NCBI GenBank assembly: GCA_022828595.1
Contig: JAKGHH010000005.1
Coordinates: 67,141,655 to 67,205,654 of the forward strand
Length of the DNA: 64,000 nt
Direction: 5' to 3'
Source of the DNA: Nelumbo lutea
Taxonomy: Eukaryota; Streptophyta; Magnoliopsida; Proteales; Nelumbonaceae
Shown here: piece after piece, positions 50,601 through 60,158 of the stretch
Position numbering within the stretch: the stretch's first letter is position 1
How the letters are laid out: every line of letters starts with the position of its first letter
Translations under genes and position numbers: made by a program
The notes under the pieces: generated by a model
Told to the model about the DNA's origin: nothing
Seen by the model: only the letters and a program-made list of their open reading frames with translations
Databases searched by the model: none

Positions 50601-53600
50601 AGTTTTATATTGTTTGTTATTGGTAGCAGTTATGATGTAAACACCAAGGGCAGATATGTCCTTTCATGTAACTAGCATAACCTATATATATTAACTTAAA
50701 GTGGCGGCGGCAGAATATTGACATTCTGTTATTTTCCTCAAAATCTGTGTTCTACTGCTCTTCCATCACTCTTTCTTCTACATCTTCTTCACTTTCTCTT
50801 CTCATTGAACTTGAAATCTCTTAGTGGTCAATACTGAATAGCAGTCTTGAAAACCTACATGGTATCAGAGCCAAGTTAGGGTTTTTCATGTGAGTCTAAT
50901 ACCAACCGACCACATGAGAATCTCCTAGGACTGAAAGCTTAAAAGGAGGAGTTTGCAGACTGATTCTTGGAGATCGCCAGAGGTGCTAGCAACTGTTGGA
51001 AACTTGCTAGGGTTGCAGAGTGTTGGTGGTCAGGAAGGATCAGAGAAGACTATGGTTCAGGTAACCCTAGAAGGCAGCGAACTATTTTTTCCTTGTAAGT
51101 TGTTTATTTTTTAAGATAAGTTCTTTCAAGAGAAGATAGGTTGGACCTATCTGGAGGGGAAGGTCGAACCATTCTAGCTCTTTCTTTCTTCGATTCACTA
51201 GGGTTTTACAGCAAACCCTGGATCGAACTATGTTTCTCTCTACTCTAGGGTTTGAAAGTGATCTACGGCAAGCCCTAGTGTTTGACTGAACCCTGTGATC
51301 TACCTAGAGCTACTCTTAAGTTGATTGGTAGGTCCGATCAGATTCTAGGGTTTCTTATTAACCCTACTGCAAGCTCACCTATATAGTTTGGACTGTGCGA
51401 CTGAATTGCTTCCTTTTAGGACTGATTAAAACCCTAACTTTCCCTAACATATCAGTTTTTTTAAAGGCTGTTCTCAGAGTTCTAAGGGGGTTAGAAATCT
51501 ACAGACAGCTACTGCTGTGTTGGCTAGTTGGTTTCAGATCAGAATTATTTCGGTTTTGTGCACATAATCTGAGAATACAGATCAGGCCTATACTTTGTTG
51601 ATTGTGATTGGTGCTTCAAGTGTTGTTTTGAGACTTGACAGAAATGGAGTCTAAAATTCAGGCAGAAGGCAGTCTTGGGAACATCAGTTATGGTGGTATT
51701 TCTGAGATGGGTGGTCAGATTACGACTGTAAAGTTTGATGGATCAAACTATTTGGAATGGGCCCAATCAGCCATGATGGCTATTGGTGGAAGAGGTAAAT
51801 TAGGGTACCCTTGGGAGATATGAAAGAACCTTCCAAGGGAGACCCGGCATATACCAAGTGAATGCAAGAAAACTACTTGGTTATGACATGGCTGTGTAAT
51901 TCTATGCAGCCTCATATTAGCCGGAATTATTTGTGGGCAAACACAGCTAAGGAGATATGGGATGTTATGAAAAAAACTTACTCTCAACCCCTTAATGTTG
52001 TCAGAGCATATGAATTGAAATGTGAAGTGAACACCCTTAAACAAGGAGAGAAACCGGTATCGGCCTACTTCTCTACCTTGAAGTCCCTGTGGCATGAGAT
52101 TGATCACTTAGAGACTCTTGAGTGGGAGAGTCCCAAAGATGCGCAGACCCATAGAAAGCACATCGAGACAAACAGAGTATTTGAGTTCCTGGCGGGACTG
52201 AACTCAGAATATGATATTGTGAGGCAGCAGATTTTGATTAGAGACAGTGTGACTCTCTCTCAGGCTTACTCATTTGTACACAGTGAAGAAACCAGAAGGA
52301 AGGTTATGATGCAACCCATATCAGCCTTTGTAGCGGCTACACCCAAATCAGGGGTGATTCAAAGAAGGACAGGAGGAAGGAAGACAAGAAGGATGTAGTA
52401 TGTGAACATTGTAAGAAACCCAAACATACAAAAGAGACATGTTGGAAACTGCATCCCCACTTGGTTCCTACGAAGTTAAGAAACAAGAAGGGCACTGCTC
52501 ATGTAGCCATGAACACGGATTCAACATCCTCATCTGCCACAAAAGGAACATCTTTGGAGACCTTAGCTGCAGTTCGGGCTGCCCTAATACAGCTAGAAAA
52601 GGAAGTTGGAAATTCAGCTCAGCCACCGCAGCCTCCATCAGCCCCTACCACATCTGCCTTCGCCCATTCAGGTACTCGAGCTTCAGCTTATAATGCCTCA
52701 GCTTCAGGTACTACTGAACCTTGTTGGGTAATAGACTCAGGTGCATCTGATCACATGACTAGCTTGCCTTCATTGTTTACTACTTACCATCTGTCTTCTG
52801 GTAGGGATAAGGTATCTATTGCTGATGGCTCCCTGGTTCCTATTTCTGGGAAGGGTGACATCAAGCTTTCAGATACTATCTCCCTATCATCTGTTTTGCA
52901 TGTTCCTAAGCTTGATACTAACCTTCTTTCAGTCAGTAGTATTACCAAGTATATGAACTACTCAGTAACCTTCTTCCCGGACCGATGTGTTTTTCAGGAC
53001 TTGGAAACGTAGAAGGTGATTGGGACTGGCCGTGAGACGAATGGGATCTATCTGCTCGAGGAGCGGTTCCGTCAGGGAGAGTCAATAGAGAAGTTGTCTT
53101 TTGTTTCTCAGAGTGTGAGTTCGGTTATGCTTTGGCATAACCGATTAGGTCATTTGTCTTTTCGATCTTTATAGAGTCTGTTTCCTACTTTATTTGAGTC
53201 TATTGAGTTGTCTCAGCTACAGTGTGAAAGTTGTGAGTTTGCTAAGCATTGTAGAAAGCCTTGTTTATTGAGTAATAAAAGGAGTGATAATTCTTTTGAT
53301 ATTGTGCATACTGACGTTTGGGGGCTTTATCATATCCCTTCCATGGGTGGGTACAGATACTTTTTGTTATTTTTTGATGACCATACCTGTTTTTCGTGGG
53401 TTTATCTCATGCGTTCATGAGATGAGGTACCTTCCCTGACCCAAAATTTTCACCAAATGATCCTAACCCAGTTTGATGCCAAGATCAAAGTTCTCCGATT
53501 TGATAACGCAAAGGAATACTTTGCTAAATCATTGACATCTTATCTTCTTCATCATGGGGTTATCCACTAGAGCTCTTGCCCTCATACACCTCAGCAAAAT

Positions 53601-56600
53601 GGAGTTGCCGAGAGGAAGAATAGGCACATTGTGGAAGTGGCTAGAAGCCTCATGCTTACTTCCAATGTCCCTATTCGCTTCTGGGGGGATGCTATCCTCA
53701 TGGCAATATACCTTATTAATTGAGTCCCTTCCAGGGTCCTTGATATGCGATCTCCTTTTTCGCTTCTACACCCACGTGGGGAGTTGTTTTGTATTCCCCT
53801 TAAGACATTCGGTTGCACTTGCTTTGTTCAGCGTCTCGGACCCCATCCCTCCAAGTTCGATCCCAAAGCCTCCAAATGCATCTTCCTTGGTTATGCACAA
53901 ACTCAAAAGGATTATTGCTGTTATGATCCTATCTTCGGGAGGAAGTTTGTCTCCATGGATGTCACTTTCTTTGAGGGGACACCCTATTATCCTCGGGTTG
54001 CCCCTCAGGGGGAGAGTAGTGAGAGTGGGGGTTTGAGTTCTTGTCTTCAGGGGAGAGTAGTGAGAGTGGGGCAGTTCCTTTACCTATTCCATTAGGTGAT
54101 GAGAGCTGCAATGGTGAGGGTGGTCAGAGGGATCACGAGTTGAGGGTTTATCACAGGCGGTGCAGGCAGGTTGATCCTGATCATCAGTAGTCCAAGTCAG
54201 ATCCAATCTCATCTACAGCTCCAGGTCCAGATACTACAGTCCCAGAGCCCACAGAGACTTCCCCTACAGATGATCTTGACCTTCCGATTGCAGTCCGAAA
54301 AGGGAAACGACATTGTACCACATCCACAGCCCACTGTATTTCCCATTTTTATCCTATGATCACCTATCTCCTACCTACAGGTCCTACCTTAGCTCCATTT
54401 CCAATGTCCCTATTCCAAGAACAGTGCAAGAAGCCCTATCCGTCCCTGAATGGAAAGATGCAATGCAAGTTGAGATGGATGCTCTGTTGAAGAACAACAC
54501 CTGGGAGGTAGTTGATTTGCCAAAAGGAAAGAAACCAGTTGGATGCAGATGGGTATTTACGGTGAAGCATAATGCAGATGGATCTATTGAGAGGTACAAA
54601 GCTCGGTTAGTTGCAAGAGGGTTTACACAGACTTATGGCATAGATTACTTGGAGACATTTGCACCGGTAGCCAAGATGACTACTATTCGAGTTCTCTTGT
54701 CCCTTGCAGCAAGTCACACTTGGCCTTTATACCAAATGGACGTGAAAAATGCCTTTCTGAATGAAGATCTGCAGGAAGAAGTTTACATGTGTTTGCCTCC
54801 TGGATTCTATGATGCAGAAGTAGGTAAGAAGGTCTGCCGGCTCAACAAGGCTTTGTTTGGCAGTATGTGTTGATGATATTGTGGTCACAGGGAATGATAG
54901 CCATGAGTTTGATTATCTTAAACAGCTTCTTCACCATGAATTTGAGGTCAAGGACCTTGGTGTACTCCAGTATTTTTTGGGTATTGAGGTTGCTAGATCC
55001 AAACAGGGGATCTTTATATGTCAGAGGAAATATGTCCTTGACCTGTTGACAGAAACTAGAAAGTTAGGTGTCAAGCCTGCAGATACACCAATTGAGCAGA
55101 ATCACAGGATTAGTGCCGAGAGTGGGAGCTTCTTGAAGACAAAGTTATGTTCCAACAACTGGTAGGAAAGCTCCTATATCTCTGCCTCACTCGGCCAGAT
55201 ATTACTTATGCTGTTAGTGTTGTCAGCCAGTACATGCACTCTCCTAGAACCACATATCTTCTTGCGGCAGAAAGAATCTTAGCCTACTTGAAGAGATGCC
55301 CAGGTAGGGGTATACTTTTCAAGAACAACAATCACATGAAGGTGGAGGTTTATACTGATGCAGATTGGGCTGGGAGTGTTGATGACAGAAGGTCTACCTC
55401 GGGATATTGTGCCCTTGTGGGAGGAAACCTTGTGTCCTGGAGAAGTAAGAAACAAAGTGTTGTCTCCTGGTCAAGTGCTGAAGCAGAATACAGGTCCATG
55501 GCCAATGGAGTGGCTGAAATCCTATGGCTAAGATCTCTACTTGAGGAGTTGGGTATTGAGTATGAGAAGTCCCCGATGCTGTACTGTGATAATCAAGCCG
55601 CCATTAATATAGCACATAATCCAGTACAGTATGACAGAACCAAACACATTGAAGTTGACCGCCATTTTGTGCGAGAGAGGGTCTCATCTCTAGTAGTATG
55701 CCTCCATTACATCACTTCCATTATGCAACTACCAGACATTCTTACTAAAGCCGTATCAAGAAAGAAGTTAGAGGCAGATCTATCCAAGTTGGGAATGATG
55801 AACATATACTCCCAACTTGAGGGGGAGTGTAGAGAACATTGATGTGGGCCCCACATCTGTGGTCCCACTCTGTCCGTAGAGTAGAATGTATCTAGTCACA
55901 GCTGTAGTTATTTTGCTATTCTGTTATTTCTAGTTTCAGTTTTATATTGTTTGTTATTTGTTAGCAGTTATGATGTAAACACCAAGGGCAGATATATCCT
56001 TTCATGTAACTAGCATAACCTATATATATTAACTTAAAGTGGCGGAGGCAGAATATTGGCATTCTGTTCTTCTCCTCAAATTCTGTGTTCTACTGCTCTT
56101 TCACCACTCTTTCTTCTACTTCTTCACTTTTCTTCTCATCGAACATGAAATCTCTTAGTGGTCAAGACTGAATAGCAGTCTTGAAAACCTACAGGTTTGA
56201 TCAGCAATAGACAAAAAAGGAAAGAAAAGATTGGATCTGCCGCCCTGGTCCCAAGATTGGATCTGCTGCTCTGATACCATGTTTTCTTGGTGCTAAGATG
56301 GTATGATTCCAGAACAGAGAGAAGAGAAGGAGAAGGGAGAAGAGACAAAAGAGAGGAGAGAGACAAAAGTCAACTGGCAGCACCAGTTTATTTGGTATTT
56401 ATACTAGGGCGACCATACAGAAAAAGAAAGGATAAAATTACAAAGGTGCGCTTGTGGCACTAAACTTAAGATAAACTAAGTTATTTCAACAATGGTTTTA
56501 CGGGCTGAGGGAAGGGATGTTTTTAATGTTCCATGTCATGGAAGAGCATGCCACGACCTTCCAATTCCTCATGGAAAAATCATTAAACACTTTAACACCA

Positions 56601-59348
56601 ATAAACAACCTTAAGAGCAATATTATCTATAAGAGTTTGATGTAGGACCAGCTTAGTTCTAGTCGTTCGAGAATGTTGAATGGTCTTCCGATCAGAATTT
56701 TATGGCTGTTGATGGCTGTAATGGCTTCTTGAAGGAATAAGAGAGAAAGTAGAGAGAGAAAGGAGAGGGAAAATACCTGGAATCACTCACAGGGTGCCTA
56801 GAATCACTCTAGGGCATGGGAATCACTCACAATAGCTATCATAAGCTGAAGAAAACTCAATAAACTTCATTTCCTTTGTGTAAAACGTCCATACATATTT
56901 ATAGACTCTAAACTCATAATAATCCTAGGAGTCAAACTGTTAGACTCATAATAGTCTTAGGAGTCAAACTGTTAGGCTCAACAATTCTAGTAGGACTCAA
57001 ACTAAGCTGTCATATCCTATTTCAATTCAAAGAAGACTCAATAACTCTAATCCTACTTACGCAATGACTCTGAAATCTTAAACATAAACAAACTATAACT
57101 AGACAAATTAAACTCTATCAATGGACCCCACAGAAAATTGCTAAATAACAAAAATACCCCTACTGTCCAAAAATACAAAAAATACAATTTTTCATAAATT
57201 CAATTTTGACTCTTCTGCTCCTGCATCAAAGTTACTTCATTGTTTGACCTTTCTGAAAAGATTCTAGCATCCCTCTCTTCCCAAATACACCATGAGATTG
57301 TATCCAAAACTGGCATATTTTAGCACTTTTTCTATACAAAATTTCTGATATTTCCAACATATATCCTATTGTTAGGTGATTGACATTTCCAACAACACCA
57401 ATATTTTAAACCTTGCGAAACAGAGTCTTTGGTAGCCCTATCCATGCTCAATTAACTAAATCATCTGCCATTGCATTCATCACCCTAAAATTCCACCTAA
57501 CTAGTGCCGAGAGAAATGTAAAGTTTCACTTAAGGTAGTAAGCTTATCCCCATGAACTCCCTCCTCCCACCCCCATGCCCACCCAGGAAAGATAATCAAA
57601 ACCTTCATTAGGGTATTTGCATCACCTACAGGGCTGCTGAAAATCCTAAGAAATGCTGCCATCCCAATTGAACACCAGTCTTAGAAGGCTTCAGGTTCCC
57701 TTATGAGCTGCCACCAAACTATAATTTGACCTTCCCATCAATCAGAAAAAAGGTGTGGGCCTCTCACAAATGGGAAATTAGGAGAAAATTGGAAATTTTC
57801 TAAACCAGAAATATCAAGACAACTCAATCCACAATTACCAGTGGCTGAAATCATCTGAACAGAATTGAATTTCAGGTACTATATATGCAATTTCTTCAGC
57901 AGTGCTATGGGAAAAGAGGCCAGAAAAGAACGATGAACACCAGTCAAGTGTGAACAAGAAAGTTTTCTGGTGCAAAATGTATCCATATGCTAATTTAAGC
58001 TAAAGATGCAATGAGTAATGACTGACATTTAGTAAATATTCTAAGACCCAACAACAGTAAGCCTGTCTCCTTACACAAATAAAAGATTACCAATTTGGAT
58101 CATCAAGATACATACCTAAAACTGCAAGAACTCTCCAGTGAACAAAAAGCCCCAGAAGATAGGCGAGCATCATTCCTATTGTGACAGAGAGCTAGATAGG
58201 GGAAAAAAAGAAATGGAAAAAAAGGTTATTTTGCCGATTTTAGGGGAAAGTGAACTGGAGATTAATAACCAAAGCACTTTCTTCGGTACTGAAATTGTAA
58301 GCCAACGAAACTTAGTCAACCTGATTCACGGACCCAAGGCCCCCTCTCATGTTCTGAGGTGCTATTTCTGCTATATACACAGGAACCTATAGAATTTCAA
58401 AACGGTAAATAAATACAAAGCTTCTCATATACAGTTTGAAATTGAGCCAACAAAGACAAGGAGGAACTTCATGCTTACAGTATAAGAGATTACTCCTACA
58501 CCGAATCCTTCCAACAATCTTCCCATGAACAGGAACGAAGAATCCTATAAACAAGCGAAGGGGAATGTAAGAATCCCATCAAAGACATGAATGAAAGCAT
58601 TAAGCAATCTAAAGGAATACACTGCTGAAAATTACTCACTCTGGCAAAAGATATGGCGAGCCACCCGATGATATTGGGAATGGAAGCAATCATCAACGAC
58701 TGCAATTTCACATTATCAGAGCATAATTAAAAAACAGAGAGACTAAACTACTGGGACAAATGGAAACAATAAAAAATGACCACTTAGATACCCCTTTTCG
58801 CCCAATGTACTCTGCAATCTGACCACTGGAAATTGCCCCAACCATTGCGCCAACATTTGATAGGGAACCAAATACAGAGAACTGCAATTAAGGGAAAGAG
58901 ATTAAAAAAAAAAAAACAACAATTAAACTCAGTAAAAATATTTTCAATTTTCTTAATGAAAAAGAGACAGAAGTTTCAACCTCGGATAGTGAAAGCTTGA
59001 GATCGCTGATTATATCGGATTGCGTAGGGGAAGAATACCCACCCTAAGAGAAAGAATTAAGAAATGAACTGAATGAATGATTGAAATTCGCCAAAGAATG
59101 ACGAAAAAAAAAAGAGAAGAAGTGGGAGAGGAGAAGAAACTTACGGTGAAGCCAAACTGAATAGGACCCAAGGCGACGATGAGGACGCAGAGAACAACAG
59201 AAATAGAACTATCACGAATGACGTAAGCAGAAGAGCCGAGCTTGTCCATCATACTAGATTGCCTAGAACTCATCCGGTACCAGCTCCCTGTGTGGAGGAA
59301 CGGCTTGCGAAGATCCCTCCCATCATCGTTTTCTTCTCTGAAGCTCAT
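32720..59348 (-). CDS. ERDL6-like: ERD6-like monosaccharide transporter, 18 coding exons, complete
   Basis: Exons on the minus strand, 5' to 3': 59145-59348, 58981-59043, 58792-58881, 58640-58699, 58479-58544, 58321-58386, 58116-58191, 37695-37759, 37512-37604, 36597-36677, 36031-36115, 34588-34634, 34408-34470, 34264-34323, 34060-34125, 33902-33961, 32913-33027, 32720-32832. All junctions are GT-AG and sum to 1473 nt, or 490 residues plus stop; known ERDL6 proteins have nearly this length. The family is a 12-helix MFS sugar carrier, and ERDL6 exports glucose from the vacuole by proton-coupled transport. Visible signatures are the [12 protein letters not shown]-terminus, [15 protein letters not shown] (residues 224-230), [11 protein letters not shown] after helix 8, and PETKGRT (475-481). 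The start is the ATG at 59348; the open frame upstream begins with TTG. A 5' UTR intron (59401-59501) is likely. Intron 7 (20.4 kb) is full of retrotransposons, yet no exon is damaged. Confidence 0.95.
32878..32911. repeat. (GA)n microsatellite abutting the exon-17 splice donor
   Basis: On the gene's strand the exon-17 donor reads GGAG|GTTCTCTCTC, and the CT run starts two bases after the GT. The repeat therefore forms the whole proximal part of intron 17 (32833-32912, 80 bp). The canonical +3 to +6 positions of the donor are supplied by repeat sequence. Confidence 0.9.
34760..35515. repeat. Probable MITE-like insertion in transporter intron 11
   Basis: The left border CAGTGTTTTAAG and right-border complement CAGTGCAATGTTCTAAG are similar. 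GGCATATGCCTCC-type words occur inside both ends (34870-34920 and 35420-35505), in inverted orientation. The target duplication is not clear, so this is tentative. Confidence 0.4.
35577..35644. repeat. Compound (GT)n(GA)n microsatellite in intron 11
   Basis: About eighteen GT units pass directly into about sixteen GA units. This long perfect compound tract is likely length-variable. Confidence 0.95.
38025..38089. repeat. T-tract, G-tract and GA run in intron 7
   Basis: A T-rich run interrupted by single G bases is followed by about 12 G and a short GA run. It is a low-complexity junction near the acceptor side of intron 7, and on the gene's strand it is an A- and C-rich tract. Confidence 0.85.
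38420..39779 (+). mobile_element. 5'-truncated LINE (non-LTR) retrotransposon fragment
   Basis: The plus strand carries pieces typical of the 3' end of plant LINEs. These are a [20 protein letters not shown] block (38438-38497) of the post-RT region, a zinc-binding segment around 38885-39010 ([13 protein letters not shown]), and an RNase H segment at 39361-39537 ([20 protein letters not shown]). The frames are broken by stops and shifts. A short A run at 39774-39780 after CCATAAAAAGTTAACC fits a LINE 3' end. The 5' RT part is missing, as is usual for truncated insertions. The left edge is approximate. Confidence 0.75.
39850..40150. repeat. GGGTCGGG-rich degenerate repeat between LINE and element A
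   Basis: The stretch is rich in GGGTCGGG / CCCGACC words like those in hAT-type repeats elsewhere in the window. ATGCACATGTAGAC and GTCTATGTACATGCAT lie near its two edges as a loose inverted pair. A poly(A) run of about 24 bases follows at about 40288-40311. Confidence 0.4.
40329..40609 (+). repeat. 5' LTR of copia element A
   Basis: 281 bp, from TGTTAGCG to ATAACA, directly followed by the primer-binding site. Contains a CT-rich segment near 40515-40555. Confidence 0.92.
40930..43963 (+). pseudogene. Broken pol region of copia element A
   Basis: In order: the tail of the protease region and GAG-pre-integrase (about 40930-41290, with GLYYLDGG); integrase core (about 41395-41900, with [16 protein letters not shown] and [15 protein letters not shown]); reverse transcriptase (about 42480-43400, with YVDDIV near 43024-43041); and RNase H (about 43490-43960, with [11 protein letters not shown]). 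At least two frame changes separate the RT blocks (stop at 43057-43059; new frame from 43109), and further stops occur. There is no gag or nucleocapsid knuckle between the primer-binding site and the pre-integrase region. Confidence 0.85.
43964..44248 (+). repeat. 3' LTR of copia element A
   Basis: 285 bp. Near-identical to the 5' LTR apart from a few substitutions, an added AT and an extra CT-repeat unit. Confidence 0.92.
44860..45272 (-). mobile_element. LINE RNase H relic, downstream half (interrupted by element B)
   Basis: Minus strand: [11 protein letters not shown] just below 45272, then [25 protein letters not shown] and a decayed ADGLARQGA motif near 44940. This order is typical of the RNase H domain at the end of plant LINE ORF2. 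Frameshifts and stops show it is dead. Its upstream part continues at 56492 on the other side of element B, which inserted into it. Confidence 0.65.
45273..45487 (-). repeat. 3' LTR of copia element B
   Basis: 215 bp, written TGTTTTCTTGG...TTTCAACA on the plus strand. It contains GGTATTTATACT, whose complement AGTATAAATACC is a likely TATA box for minus-strand transcription. Confidence 0.9.
45495..49650 (-). pseudogene. Broken gag-pol region of copia element B
   Basis: Reading the minus strand: gag about 49650-48890, with the CX2CX4HX4C knuckle near 48960 carrying a stop just after its second Cys; protease with [11 protein letters not shown] near 48580; integrase about 48021-47533 ([33 protein letters not shown]); RT about 46930-46380, ending in a YADD active site near 46400; RNase H 45857-45495 ([13 protein letters not shown]). 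Several in-frame stops and frame changes prevent a full polyprotein. Similarity to element C is visible throughout, so B and C are related lineages. Confidence 0.85.
50329..50859 (+). repeat. 5' LTR of element C with a 162-bp tandem duplication
   Basis: The first 162 bp (50329-50490) are repeated from 50491, so the start of the LTR occurs twice before a single 3' portion. The second copy starting at 50491 is 369 bp, close to the 366 bp of the 3' LTR, which has no duplication. Confidence 0.88.
51644..55827 (+). pseudogene. Broken gag-pol region of copia element C
   Basis: Gag starts at the ATG at 51644, has a stop near 51823, then continues 51862-52398. The CCHC knuckle ([14 protein letters not shown]) follows at about 52400-52441, in another frame. 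Protease has [12 protein letters not shown] near 52726. Integrase pieces run 53208-53650. RT begins near 54420 ([19 protein letters not shown]), but LNKALFG at about 54841-54861 jumps directly to [10 protein letters not shown]. Some fifty residues before the active site are missing. RNase H is long and open (55147-55842, with [20 protein letters not shown]). Several stops and shifts show it is inactive. Confidence 0.87.
55828..56193 (+). repeat. 3' LTR of element C
   Basis: 366 bp, single unit. It matches the second copy of the duplicated 5' LTR with scattered substitutions. Confidence 0.92.
56280..56491 (-). repeat. 5' LTR of copia element B
   Basis: 212 bp. It pairs with 45273-45487 and is followed on the minus strand by the tRNA-Met primer-binding site and the short leader (56279-56194) in which element C inserted. 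Confidence 0.9.
56492..58115. other. Donor-side remainder of intron 7; LINE-derived in part
   Basis: Immediately beyond B the minus strand reads LPSARKT and joins KLNFDG at 45272, so this is the upstream part of the LINE relic. Another RNase H-like tail ([13 protein letters not shown]) appears near 57490 on the minus strand and may belong to a second decayed copy. Nothing else is recognised. Confidence 0.5.
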
Positions 59349-59400
59349 GTCCTCGTCCTTCTCGTCACCACCACCGCCGGCGATGTCCAACAGGGAACGC

Positions 59401-59501
59401 CTGTAATATAATAGTGTAAGTAATTGGGGAGCTAGCTTCGGCTGAGTAGGTTAGTACGAGTGATGGAGATTAGAGACCGGAAGGGCTGAGATTGAAATTA
59501 C
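59401..59501 (-). other. Putative 5' UTR intron of the transporter gene
   Basis: On the minus strand CACC|GTAATTTC (donor at 59501) and TTATATTACAG|GCGTTCC (acceptor at 59401) bracket 101 bp just before the first coding exon. The sequence upstream is pyrimidine-rich, as plant leaders often are. This is an inference from splice-site quality alone. Confidence 0.5.
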
Positions 59502-60044
59502 GGTGATCGAAGAAATGGTAGATTGTGTTGACGAGTGAAGGAAAAACTAATGACGATTAAGGAAAGAAGAAGTGGATGAGGCTAGAAGAAGAAGAAGAGT
59601 ATGGACGGGAAAGGAAGAAGTGAGACAAACCGAAAATAGACAGAACCAGAGCCATGGCCCATGGTAAGCGGGTCGTATCGTATCGTATCGTATCATTCGG
59701 TTCTGTGCTTTGCTGGATCTCCTAGGCACAGTTGGTCAGTATTTAGATAGGAACGCGATCTGCTACTCACACAGGAGCGCCTAATATCTCCTCTAAATAA
59801 TAATTTATAAGTATGGGAAATATTCCCAATGCATGGAACGATGTGCGTGTGAGGCGCGAGTGAAGCGCGCTGTGTTCGGAGCAGATCCGGTCACACTTAG
59901 ATAAGCCTTCAATCATAGAGAGAAACTTGTCCTGAAAGTGATTGAATATCATCCTACAAGCGAATTGAAGGCATTCAAAAGGACACGTGTGGCATAACTA
60001 TTGATGTGTTTACTGACTGTACACTGAGTGTGCCTGGAGACTAC
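59502..60044. other. Promoter region of the transporter gene
   Basis: It includes a pyrimidine-rich leader on the minus strand (about 59502-59640), a GTATC pentamer repeat (about 59667-59692) and the MITE at 59753-59890. The Pack-MULE target duplication is at 60036-60044. Confidence 0.5.
59753..59890. mobile_element. MITE with GATCTGCTCC inverted termini, copy 2
   Basis: The left end GCGATCTGCTACTCACACAG pairs with the complement of the right end, CCGGATCTGCTCCGAACACA. The interior word GGGAAATATTCCCAATG resembles that of the copy at 19837-20016. It lies in the upstream region of the transporter gene. The exact borders are uncertain. Confidence 0.55.
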
Positions 60045-60158
60045 GAGTTCGCATCTCCGCCCTACCGCCCCTCGCCCCACACGCCGAGTGTCCGCCATCT
60101 GTTCTTCCGCTCGCGGTCGGTATTCTCGCGTGTTAGCCCAAAACCGAGTCAAAACCCT
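60045..60158. repeat. Left terminal inverted repeat of the Pack-MULE
   Basis: About 114 bp, GC-rich. It matches the right repeat in reverse complement apart from scattered substitutions and an insertion of about 8 bp in the right copy (near ACGCCCCACATGCCGAG). Confidence 0.88.

Larger units (their letters stand above)
50329..56193 (+). mobile_element. Ty1/copia LTR retrotransposon C, nested inside B (5865 bp)
   Basis: The 5' LTR region is 50329-50859 and the 3' LTR 55828-56193. Both start TGTAGAGAACATTGATG and end AAAACCTACA. Flanks GGTTC (50324-50328) and GGTTT (56194-56198) are a 5-bp duplication with one mismatch. The primer-binding site TGGTATCAGAGCC starts at 50860, and the purine tract CTTGAGGGGGAG precedes the 3' LTR. 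It lies opposite to B, in B's leader between the primer-binding site and gag, so C is younger than B. Gag and pol are recognisable but interrupted, and RT has an internal deletion. Confidence 0.93.
45273..56491 (-). mobile_element. Ty1/copia LTR retrotransposon B (minus), split by nested element C
   Basis: LTRs lie at 45273-45487 and 56280-56491. The 5-bp duplication ATGGT flanks the element (45268-45272 and 56492-56496). On the minus strand the primer-binding site TGGTATCAGAGC starts at 56279, and the purine tract AACTTGAGGGGGAG precedes the 3' LTR. Without the 5865-bp nested element C, B is 5354 bp, a normal copia size. Gag, protease, integrase, RT and RNase H remnants run leftward in the standard copia order. 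Stops and shifts are frequent. The LTRs differ at more positions than those of A, suggesting an older insertion. Confidence 0.93.
37760..58115 (-). other. Giant intron 7 of the transporter gene (20,356 bp)
   Basis: The donor is TTAG|GTATGT at 58115 and the acceptor is TTTGCAG|GAATC at 37760. Together they split the Gly-209 codon between the VLAVL and ILPCT segments of one membrane helix. The intron holds a LINE fragment (about 38420-39779), copia element A (40329-44248), and copia element B (45273-56491) with element C nested in it. B sits in an older LINE relic. Every other intron of the gene is about 1.4 kb or less, so most of the 26.6-kb gene length is transposon-derived. Confidence 0.93.

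Noticed and set aside
57400..57530. Second RNase H-like tail on the minus strand
   Set aside because: A short match only (NAMADDLVN), with stops around it; not enough to define a separate element.
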